NCBI RefSeq assembly: GCF_032854445.1
Contig: NC_088295.1
Span: 83,744,644 to 83,808,643 of the forward strand
From: Liolophura sinensis
Lineage: Eukaryota; Mollusca; Polyplacophora; Chitonida; Chitonidae
DNA length: 64,000 nt
Reading direction: 5' to 3'
Each line of letters begins with the position of its first letter. Positions within the stretch are counted from its first letter, which is position 1. This document shows, piece by piece, positions 1 through 12,000 of this stretch. The notes beneath the pieces are model-generated. The model was not told where the DNA came from. It did no database searches and was given only the letters and a program-made list of their open reading frames with translations. Position numbers and translations under genes: made by a program.

Positions 1-55
1 GAATTATTCTTGAGTATGGCGAAAATACCAGTCAGATAAACAATAAATAATCTAT
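1..55 (+). mobile_element. SINE family A, 3' tail only
   Basis: Matches the end of the full copies (ATTCTTGAGTATGGCG, then AATACCAGTCA and an AAATA-type tail). The element continues left of the window. Confidence 0.75.
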
Positions 56-68
56 TTCTTTCTTACAG

Positions 69-3000
69 GCAGCATCTTCTGAGACCATACTATCAACAGC
101 AAAGCACTTTGTACAGTTCATCAATAAGTCACCATCGCCTTTCCACGGTAGGCTTCAGATACTTTAGACTGTTTAATACCTTAAGAAAGTTGGTGAGGTA
201 CATCTGTGGGGAGTTCTGTAGTGTATTACCTATATGTTCTTTTCTCACATATCTAGGTTAGCCAAAGCTAATTCCATTTTTTAATTCCTTATAATTATAG
301 CCATCACATCGGCATTATAAATGAAATGCATTGTCACAGCGTCTTCATATGACTGAAAAATTGTGAAATTTTTCTGAAAAAGTTCGACGTTAACACCCAA
401 AAACTCACTCACTCACTCACCCACTCATTGTCACAGCTTGTTAGCTTACTTGCTGTAGCTTAACATATGCCATATGAGTGTGGCAATAAAATAAAAAACA
501 AACTAGTCCATACATCTCCCCCTGGGCACTGTTTGGTCCCCCCCCCCCCCCAATGCTGGCCGCCATCGTATAAGTGAAGTATTCTTAAGTACGGTATAAA
601 ACACCAATCGTATATACATCAGTCCAATTACATTCCTGCTGTAGAGGTATCTTTAACAAGGCTTTATACCATTGCATTGATTGCACCTCATGAATTTGTG
701 TTGTACATAGCCATGGTTTGATTTCTCTGTGTTACTGTTTATGTGGAACTACATGTGATTATGGACACAGCACTTTGGATAATGGATTCTTGAGTGAGTG
801 AGTACTTGGGGTTTAACCTAGTACTTAACAATGTTTCAGCCATTTGGCGACGAAAGAGTCCTTAAAGTGCATGTAATGTGCCTCCTTGTTGCAGGACAGA
901 TTTCCAATGCTCTTTTATCTAGTGCTGTTTCACTGAGACGACTTACCGAAGGCAAGTAAGCCGTCCCGTCCGAGCCATTGTACTGATGCGGGTCAACCAG
1001 ACATTGCACCATTCCCTCAATGCTGAATGCCAAGCGACGAAGTTACAACTTCCTCTTTTAAAGTCTTTGGTGTGAGGATTGACCCTGGATCTACTGCTCC
1101 CGAAGTAAATGCTCTATTAAAATGAGCTATGGGGTCCGGTTAAATTCATGAGAGACAGTCACTTTCCTTTTAGTCCCTTGTTAATAATGCATACCATACT
1201 CTCCAAAAATTCTTGAGGGACATATTTAGTGGCGTTTCACTGTCAATTTGCAAAGCTCACATACTTATTCTGAACTACATCTCCTGACTAGGGGCCTCTG
1301 TGGCTCAGTTGGTTAGTGCACTAGCACAGCGTAATGACGCAGAAGCCTCTCACCAATGAGGTCGCTGTGAGTTCAAGTCCAGCTCATGCTGGCTTCCCCT
1401 CCGGCGGTAAGTGGGAAGGTCTGGCAGCAACCTGCGGATGGCCGTTGGTATCTTCAGGGCTGTGCCCGGTTTCCTTCCACCATATTCTGGTCGCCATCAT
1501 ACAAGTGAAATATTTTTGAGTATGGCTTAAAACACCAATCAAATAAATAAATAAATAAACATCTCCTAACTGTTTTGCACAACTTTGAGTGTTTTGCACA
1601 GCATCTATTCACTGCACTGCATCTCCTTAATTGTTTGTACAGTATCTCCTCATTGGTTTGCATTACAACTCATCAGTGGTTTGTACTACATGTCCTTACT
1701 GATTGGCACTACATCTCCTGACTGGTTTGCATGACATCTTTTCTTTGGTTTCAACTACATCGCCTCAGCGGTTGGCACTAAACATCTTCTGTGGTTTGCA
1801 CTATATCACCTCCGTGATTTGCACTACATTTTATCTCTGGTTTGCACTACATCTCATCACTAGTTTGCATTACATATCCATTTACATGACCGCCCCCAAA
1901 CCCTGCTCTCCCCTCCTGACAGCGCTGTTCAAAAAAATAAAAAATGTTATAGGCCTGCTGCATGGAGATGCTTCAGAATAAATTACTAGTATCTATCAAT
2001 GTCAGTCTACCTTTCTCCTTTTTTTCTGTAGTTCCTGAAGCATCATTTTTTCACAGAATAATACCCATCTCTGCACGATTTGTCATATTAAATGGTAATA
2101 AAAATGGTGAAATTATGATCTCAAAAGACAGTTCCAATTTCGTATGAGCTATGGACAGCGATGTGCATATATATCACTAGTACCATCAACACCACCCAAG
2201 TGACTGGAGCTGTCAGTTACCCTTCACGGGCTGGTTCAAAAAGTGTGTCAGGTATCAGCTGGGATTGATGTGTCAACGTGAGAACAATATATATATGTGT
2301 GATTGTGAAAGAAGAAAACATTCCTGTTATGTAGGCCTAAACACTTTTTAGCGAAAAAGTGTAGTAGGCCTAGCCTACATAATAAATAATAACATCTTGG
2401 GTGATGGAAATTCATTTCATGAAACTATATTTCTTTGTCTGAAGCCCAAATTCTCTTGCATAGGCCTAGTAGCTTTAAATTGGGAAAATTATTTCTTGTG
2501 AAATGGTAAAAATCCCCCTGCAGGAGAAGATTAGTCTCAGTCTCCCATCCACTGTGCGATAGACGTCTCGCAAGACATCTCAGCATCCCCCCGCACCCCC
2601 GTCCAAGCAGAGGTGCCTCTGGATCTGCCTCTGTTCTGAGTGGTTTGTATTGCATTTCCCCACCAGTTTCCATTACATCTCCTCTCTGGTTTACATTACA
2701 TCTCCTCTCGAGTTTACATTACATCTCCTCAGTTGTTTGCATGGCATATAGTCACTGGTTTGTATTATATTTCTGTTTGCATGACATCTTAGTCATTTAC
2801 ACAACATCTTAGTGGTTTGCACGATTTCTGCAAACAATCACATTACTGAGAGGCTTTTGAGTCATTGTTAGAATTAATGCAGATTAGGCCAGATTTATGT
2901 TTTTCATTGTCAGCACAGTGTGACCCAAAATCTGGTGAGCATATTTAGAAACGACTTTATCAATAATATCGTCCATGAAGTACGATAGGTTTGTCATGTT

Positions 3001-6000
3001 TTGCAGCTGTGAATGAAGTAAAGAAGCGACTAGTTGCCGCTGGTTTCAAGGAGTTGCGTGAAATTGATCACTGGACAGTACAACCACAGGACAAGGTTTG
3101 TGTTTTGAGAAAAGTGATATGTTTTTCTTTTTAGTTTTATTTTGGCGAGCTTGTTAAACATTTTGTCATTTTAGGTGGTTAATTGTTGGTCGCTTTACAA
3201 CTACAGCAATTTGGGTAGTAATGCTGAAAACCTTAGTACCACATTTTCAGGTAAAAACAAATTTTACTGGCAATGTTATGTTGAAATTGTTATTTAATAA
3301 AACTAGTAAATAGAATGATGGTGTCATGTCAAGAAGATGTGTTGAATGGCATGGTTGATGAAGATGATAGTGAAGCACATTTAATGTTTTGAGTGACCTT
3401 GTTGTAATTTAGGTCATTTGTATTTTCACAGTGTTTTGTCACCCGCAACCAGTCCACAATTATAGCCTTTGCTGTGGGAGGCCGCTACAAACCAGGCAAT
3501 GGTTTCAGTATTGTGGGAGCCCACACTGACAGTCCCTGCTTGAAGGTAGTTTTTTTTTTAAATGTTGGGACAAACGAATCACAGTATAATTTGTGTAGTT
3601 TAATGCTGAATATCTTGATTTTTCATCCGAATGTGTTGAGCTCTCAGGTGCCACTGTGAGAAAGAATCTATAGTTTGGAAACCTTAATTAGCTTTAATAT
3701 TACTCTAGGGATACAGGTATATTTGTATGGTGTCATGTCTGGTGTCATGTCTGGTGTCTTTGGCATGAACTTTGGTCCCATGGACTCTCCTTGCCACAAG
3801 AAGACACAATATATACATAAACATAAACACCAAATCACCCCTGATCGTATGACTGGAAAAAAACTCAAGTATACATAAATATATATTGGTTTGCTGACAT
3901 GTTGCTGGAGACAGGTACACATAACTATTTTGTTGTAGTTGTCGCACAGTGCATTTGTCTTTCAGGTAAAACCAAACTCTAACAAGGTTCGCCATGGATA
4001 TGTGCAGCTCGGGGTGGAGTGTTATGGGGGTGGGATCTGGAGGACCTGGATGGACAGAGATCTGACTGTGGCTGGTAGAGTTCTTGTCAGGGTAGGTAAC
4101 TCTTTATATTACATCAGATGGACCTTGTGTATTTGAGTGCAACAGAAATATCTGTGTTATTGTGTAAGTCCTCACACTGTTATGAATAACTTAGGTAGTT
4201 TTGGTCAGCATATCTTTCATAGTTTTCTCCACGATGTGGTCGAAATACTGCCAATGTGGTGTTGAACAACAATCGTTAATTCATTCAAGTTTTAAGCTAC
4301 GATATTCTGGTCTTGAGTTTTTCTGAGGTTTTACATTGAAAGAGGAAAAGACTCTTTGTTTCACATCAAATGCAATAGATCCATCTTCATGTTTATGTGT
4401 CTCAAAATTGCTGAAACATGTACTTTATATATATGACATCTGTAGACCAGAAAGTAATATTTTCAAAGCATGTGATCAAACAAAATCTAACAACTCATGA
4501 CGTTAGACTAGATTTTCATTCTGTAGATGCTCTGTCCCATCAGAGTGGTGAGAAGATAGACCATCGTCTGGTTCACATTGAGAGACCTCTCTTGAGGATA
4601 CCAAACCTGGCCATCCACCTGGATCGAAACACCAATGAGAACTTTGGGCCTAATAAAGAAGATCACTTGTAAGTCATTTTCCAGCTTAGATTGTCTGTCT
4701 TTGTCCGCAGAAGATCACTTGTAAGCCATGAGCCCTGCCTAGATTGGTTGCCTGTGTCTTTAAAAGATCACCTGTAATTCATTAACCCAGCTTAGATTGG
4801 CTGTCTTTGTTTGCAAAAAGTCACCTGTACACCATTATGCCAGTTTAGATTGTCTGTCTTTGTCTGCAGAAGATCACCTATAAGTCATTAGCCCAGCTTA
4901 CATTGGCTGTCTTTGTCTGTAGAAGATCACCTGCAAATCATTAGCCTTGTTTAGATTGGCTGACTTTTCCTGCAGAAGATCACCTGTGAGCCATTATCAC
5001 AGCTTTGATTATCTGTCTTTGTCTGCAGAAGATCACATGTAAGCCATTATCCTAGCTTAGATTGACTGGCTTTGCCCACTGAAGATCACCTGTAAGCCAT
5101 TATCCCAGTTTAGATTGACTGACTTTGCCTGCTGAAGATCACCTGTAAGACATTATCCCAGCTTAGATTGACTCACTTTGTGGTGTATAAAATTCCTTGG
5201 ATTGTGTTTATGCTCTGAAAATGTTGGTGATAATCCCTGTACATGTAGCTTGTAACTGTTTCAGACTACCAGTTTTAGCCACAGCTGTAAAGGCAGGGCT
5301 ACAGGGAAACACACATTCTGCTGAGAAAACACCACAATTACAGGTGAGTTACCCGCTACTGAGTAAACGCCACAGTCACAGGACAGTCACCGGACAGTCC
5401 CCTGCTTCTGAGAAAACACTACAGCCACAGGGGAGACACCATTCGCTAACAAACAAAGCAAGCAAGCAGCCCCTCCCGAGCCATTATACTGATACGGGTC
5501 GTCGAGTTGTTGCACTATCACTTCATGCCGAACGCTAAGCGAGGAAGTTACAACTTCCTCTTTTCAGGTCTTAGCTGAGACCTCACACAGGATTGACCCT
5601 GGATCTGCTGCCCCAGAAATGGACACTGTACCAAGTGAACTACTGGGACAGCTCAGTTAGAAGATCTGAAGTAAAGAATAAGTCAGATGTGAGTAAAGTG
5701 CATAAAACCACATGATTAGAAGATTCAAGTCTACTTTTAAAACTGTGTACAGATTTTCTCATTATATCAGGAAAGGGTTGTATACTTTATAATACCATTA
5801 ATGGGAATTCTAACATACCTCCAAAAACTTTAACACTGAAAGTAGTGGTGAGCGAAGTGTGCTCAAATTGACAATCTGTACACAGTTGCTGTCATCATCA
5901 TGGATGCTGGGACGGTTCCATTTTGCTAATAAAATAAGGGGGCTGGGCTGTGCTGTCAGTGCGTCTGTTTTCTTCAAAATTTAACTACTCAATTTTTCTG

Positions 6001-9000
6001 AGGACAAAGACAAAATGAATTTACTTATAATTGGTCAGGTTTAAAGGTGAGTTATTTACCCTTCCAACATCATGTGGCCAATAGGCACTTTTCCCTTGTA
6101 TGAGATATACAGAGGTGGCATCAAACAAGCATCTAGGTACTATATATCTGGATAAGCACAACATGGGCAATGATGCGTTTTTGCAAGAGCCTCTTACTTG
6201 TAACCCCTCCCAAGGCAGCGGATTGCTGGTGTTACAAGCAAGCGATGGGAGTGAACAGCTTGTGCTCAATGATGGCAGACATCTCGTGTGATGCAGAACT
6301 GAGTTGTTGGTACACAAACCATGGTCTCTGCACCACGGCAGCCACTGTTAACCATGCAGGTGTTGGAATACAGGGGATAATGTCTGTAACTGGCCACTGG
6401 AACTGGAGTCCAGTCTGAGGAGCTACAGACAGCTAGAGGCGTCGAAAGAACAATGCCATTCTTTGAGCAGTGTTTTACACTCGACCGAAACTGTATCCAC
6501 CCAGTCGGCAGATGCCTCTGGTTGTGTCAGTGCGCCAGGCTGCATGGAGTGTCACTTGAGTTGAAAAAGCCGTACACAGAAATTGGCTCCAATTGGTCAT
6601 CAAATTCTCGACAGTGCTACCATCATGGGAAGCACCTTCCAATTTAACTTCATTTATATGTACAAGTTTCTCCACGAAATAAATCATTCACTTCTGATAG
6701 TTTTTTTTAATTATTTTGACTTAAAATTATCATCCTCTGTCGTCGCAAAACTGTTATGTTCAAAACTGTCATGGAGACATGCTGGCGGAGAATGTGCATT
6801 TATTGGCCAATAACTGTCTCGTGCCTGGCTCTGATCAGATGATTTATTCCCCACCCATTCCACTGGCATGGACTAGCCCGAAATCGTAACAAAACAACCT
6901 AAACCATTACATATTAACAAAAAGGAGAGGGTGGTTGTTTTCGGTGTTACTTTTTTTCCTCCTAATGGCTGCATTTTTTCATAGTGGTATGTTAGAATAG
7001 AAATAAAGCATAGTTTACATGCTCAAATCACCAAGATAATGCACAGAAGACGGGAGTTGTCCACTGTTTGAGAACGAGGCGCCACAGGCTTCCAGAGTTC
7101 TCAAACAGTGGACAACTCCCGTCTCTTGAGCATTATCTTGGTGATTTGAACATGGCAAACTACGTTTTATTTCTTAAATATAGTATTAGGGCTGCAGCTA
7201 TATCTGTAATGGAAAAGTCCTTCAAAAAATATTAATTATTTTCTTGATATGTTGCTAAGGTAATTCATACTAAATTGATTTCTTATTTTTTCTTTTTTCA
7301 ATAATTGATCTTTTCAATTTCAGGCAGATAAACACCCATCTCCATTGATTAAAATTCTTTGTGATGAACTGAAGATTGAGCCACAGCAGGTTTTGGATTT
7401 TGAACTCTGCTTAGCTGATACACAACCTGCGGTGAGAAGCATCTTATTCTTTATGGTCTGTCATTTCTGTATTTTCCTTTCAAGGTGTAAGCTGTAAGTT
7501 CTAGGCTGAAAATACAAGCAGTGAAAATACTCTATGTGGTTTGATCATTTTGTATGCATGAAACAGCTTCTGGGGCCTCCGTGGCTCAGTCGGTTAGCGC
7601 GCTAGCGCATCGTAATGACCCAGGAGTCTCTCACCAATACGGTCGCTGTGAGTTCAAGTCCAGCTGATGCTGGCTTCCTTTCCGGCCGTACGTGGGAAGG
7701 TCTGTCAGCAACCTGCGGATGGCCGTGGGTTTCCCCTGGGCTCTGCCCGGTTTCCTCCCACCATAATGCTGGCCGCCGTCCTATAAGTGAAATATTCTTG
7801 AGTGTGGCGTAAAACACCAATCAAATCAAATCAAATCAAATGAAACAGCTTGTAACACCATTTATTAAATATCAGCGTTTTCATTTGACATAGTTTATGA
7901 ATTTTCTTCTGCTTTTCAGTGCAATGATATTTATGGCTGTAATGTAGGACAAATATGTAAGATTACAGTATTTGTTAAATTTGATTGGAACATATGTGTA
8001 ACTTTACCCACATTTTATCCTTCACAGACTATTGGTGGAGTTTACAATGAGTTTGTGTTCTCACCCAGACTGGACAATCTGCTGAATGCGTACACGGCTT
8101 GTGAGGTAAAACCATACCCTTCAAATAATTTATTCTGGTTGAGAACAAATAGATGAAATACTTGTCAAACATTTTATTGTATATAAATACAAGATATTTC
8201 ATGCTATGAGTTGTAATCAAGATTGCAGTTGTTAAAAAATGAACGTCATTAACATAGCTACAAGTAGGCTGTACATAAAATACACAGCTACAGTGACTTC
8301 ACAGAATCAGAAGTTAAATTTATTTCGGTCAGTTGAAACTAGCATTTTTGCTGTCATTTTTTTCCTACATACCGATAATGTTAAAATATGGTGGCTGCTT
8401 TGTATTAATGGTCACAGTCAGCTTTGTGCAAGCAGCAGGGCTACAATTTTACCTTACGATGCATGATTGCATGAAGTGAATCCAGAACCTGTGCATGTTT
8501 TTCTTGTCAGTTTGATGCAGATCCTGTGTGTGTGGCCTGTGGTATTGGTGTTGATGTCAGCTAATCCAGAACCTGTGTGTGTGGCCTGTGGTATTGGTGT
8601 TGATGTCAATTAATCCAGAACCTGTGTGTGTTGCCTGTGGTATTGGTGTTGGTATTGGTGTTGATGTCAGTTAATTCAGAACCTGTGTGTGTTGCCTGTG
8701 GTATTGATGTTGATGTCAATTAATCCAGAACCTGTGTGTGTTGCCTTTGGTATTGGTGTTGATGTCAGTTAATTCAGAACCTGTGTGTGTTGCCTGTGGT
8801 ATTGGTGTTGGTATTGGTGTTGATGTCAGTTAATTCAGAACCTGTGTGTGTTGCCTGTGGTATTGGTGTTGATGTCAATTAATCCAGAACCTGTGTGTGT
8901 TGCCTGTGGTATTGGTGTTGATATCAGTTAATTCAGAACATGTGTGTGTTGCCTGTGGTATTGGTGTTGATGTCAATTAATCCAGAACCTATGTGTATTG

Positions 9001-12000
9001 CCTGTGGTATTGATGTCAGTTAATCCAGAACCTTTGTGTGTTGCCTGTGGTATTGGTGTTGATGTCAGTTAATCCAGAGCTTGTGTGTGTTGCCTGTGGT
9101 ATTGGTGTTGATGTCAGTTAATCCAGAACCTGTGTGTGTTGCCTGTGGTATTGGTGTTGATGTCAGTTAATCCAGAACCTGTGTGTGTTGCCTGTGGTAT
9201 TGGTGTTGATATCAGTTAATCCAGAACCTGTGTGTGTTGCCTGTGGTATTGGTGTTGATGTCAGTTAATCCAGAACCTTTGTGTGTTGCCTGTGGTATTG
9301 GTGTTGATGTCAGTTAATCCAGAGCTTGTGTGTGTTGCCTTTGGAATTGGTGTTGATGTCAATTAATCCAGAACCTGTGTGTGTTGCCTGTGGTATTGGT
9401 GTTGATGTCAGTTAATCCAGAACCTGTGCGTGTTGCCTGTGGTATTGGTGTTGATGTCAGTTAATCCAGAGCCTGTGTGTGTTGCCTGCGGTATTGGTGT
9501 TGATTAGTTAATCCAGAACCTGTGTGTGTTGCCTTTGGTATTGGTGTTGATGTCAGTTAATCCAGAACCTGCGTGTGTGGCCCCTGTTATTATAGCCACA
9601 GTCAGTTTTGTGCAAGCAGCAGGGCTACAATTTTACCTTATGATGCATGATTGCATGAAGTGAATCTGGAACCTGTGCGTGTTTTTCTTGTCAGTTTAAT
9701 GCAGATCCTGTGTGTGTGGCCTGTGGTATTGGTGTTGATGTCAGTTAATCCAGAACCTGTGTGTGTTGCCTGTGGTATTGGTGTTGATGTAAGTTAATCC
9801 AGAACCTTTGTGTGTTGCCTGTGGTATTGGTGTTGATGTCAGTTAATCCAAATCTAAGCCTGCAAGGAAGAGATTTGCATTACCATTAGCTTCTTTCCAG
9901 AAGCTTTGTGTGTTGCCTGTGGTATTGGGGTTGATGTCAGTTAATCCAGAGCTTGTGTGTGTTGCCTGTGGTATTGGTGTTGATGTCAGTTAATCCAGAA
10001 CCTTTGTGTGTTGCCTGTGGTATTGGTGTTGATGTCAGTTAATCCAGAACCTGTGTGGGTTGCCTGTGGTATTGGTGTTGATGTCAGTTAATCCAGAACC
10101 TTTGTGTGTTGCCTGTGGTATTGGTGTTGATGTCAGTTAATCCAGAACCTGTGTGTGTGGCCCCTGGTATTATAGCCACAGTCAGCTTTGTGCAAGCAGC
10201 AGGGCTACAATTTTACCTTACGATGCATTATTGCATGAAGTGAATCTGGAACCTGTGCGTGTTTTTCTTGTCAGTTTGATGCAGATCCTGGGTGTGTGGC
10301 CTGTGGTATTGGTGTTGATGTCAGTTAATCCAGAACCTGTGTGTGTTGCCTGTGGTATTGGTGTTGATGTCCGTTGATCCAGAACCTTTGTGTGTTGCCT
10401 GTGGTATTGGTGTTGATGTCAGTTAATCCAGAGCTTGTGTGTGTTGCCTGTGGTATTGGTGTTGATGTCAGTTAATGCAGAACCTGTGTGTGTTGCCTTT
10501 GGTATTGGTGTTGATGTCAGTTAATCCAGAACCTTTGTGTGTTGCCTGTGGTATTGGTGTTGATGTCAGTTAATGCAGAACCTGTGTGTGTTGCCTTTGG
10601 TATTGGTATCTAGAGCTGGTGTTTGTTTTTCTTGTGTCAGTTAATCCATAACTTGGGTATGTTTTTTTTGTCGGTTAATCCATAGTTTGTGTGTGTTTGT
10701 ATTGGTGTCAATTAAGCCAGAGCTGGTGTGTAGTTTTCTTGTGTCAGTTAATCCATAATTTGGGTCTGTTTTTCTCATCAATTAATCCAGAACTTGGTTG
10801 TGTGTTTCTTGTCAGTTAATCCAGAGCTGGTGTGTGTGTGTGTTTTTTTTTGCATTAGTTAACCCAGAACTTGAGTGTGTTTTTGTTGCATCAGTTAATC
10901 GAAATCTTGTGTGTGTTATACAGGCCCTCGTGGAATCCTGTGAAGATGACAGTCTGGCAAGTGACCCTAATATTAGACTGATTTCTCTGTTCGACAATGA
11001 AGAGGTAAGCATGATTCATGTAGTCTCTTTTAGTAATGAATCCGATATAACATGCTTGTTGTAGGAGAAAAGCCTATGTTTATGCTGCAGGCGTAGCTTT
11101 AATACAGTCTGTACAGTATATGAGAACACACAACCCAGAAGGCTCAACAAATGCTTCAGGTGAAGCAGGACACATTTGGTTCTTTGGTCTTGTGGCTTTT
11201 GCTGGATGCCACCACACACCTAGCATTGAAACCAATGAAGAATCCATAGCTCCGTAATACCCAGGCTGTAAATGCATTAAACATTCTACCACCCTCTTCC
11301 GTGCTCAGTATGAATGTGTTGGGATCTTCTACACTGTATCTGTGTTGCCCAGGTGGGGTCTCTGTCTGCCCAAGGCGCCCAGTCCACGCTACAGGAGCTG
11401 GTGTTGCGTCGTCTCAGTGCAGGGGGCATGGCTACAGCCTTTGAGGAAGCCATCCCTAAGTCTTACATGATCAGTGCTGACCAGGCCCATGCCTTACACC
11501 CCAACTACAGGTATGTTTGGGTGTGTGTGCGACCTGCTTCTGGAAAGGAGCTAATGGTAATGCAAATCTCTTCCTTGCAGGCTTAGATTTGCACCATAGT
11601 TACACCATATTTGTCTGTGCAAAGAAAGGCTAAAATAACATTTTAGCCAGATTATAATTTTTGAAATGAGAGAGTGATCTAAAAACTTTTGTACTTGCAA
11701 AGTTTTTGAAGATTTGAAGCGGCAATTCAAGTGATTAAATTGACTGCTTAGTATGGGTGTCAGGTAGATGTACCTGCACAAGCTGATTTCGCTGAAGTTG
11801 AAGTATGCTTTGACCATAATACATGATGTTTTAAGCATGATGATTGAGTTACCTGGTGAGAATTTCATTTTATGTGAAAATATGAAGATATGCGGCAATG
11901 TACGAGTGTCAGGTGACTGCTACGGTGGCTTATTGCTTTAGAGTGGTTGTAAGGTGATTTGACTTACTGGTATGACTGGTATGTTAGGCAGGATGACTAA

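Larger units (their letters stand above)
148..3006 (+). other. DNPEP intron 1: no gene, mostly interspersed and tandem repeats
   Basis: A 2.86-kb intron. It holds SINE fragments, a full SINE, a family-B repeat and a degenerate minisatellite, each listed separately. No exon-like segment was found in it. Confidence 0.7.

Noticed and set aside
1291-1380. tRNA genes, from box A and box B motifs here and at 7572 and elsewhere
   Set aside because: They are heads of SINEs with the same body, tail and target-site duplications; the cloverleaf is degraded.
6170-6418. Open frame in DNPEP intron 6
   Set aside because: No splice signals in phase with the DNPEP exons; the reading 5343 to 7324 joins perfectly without it.
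8485-10910. CRISPR-like regular repeats
   Set aside because: Units are contiguous with no unique spacers, lie in a eukaryotic intron, and diverge as a minisatellite.
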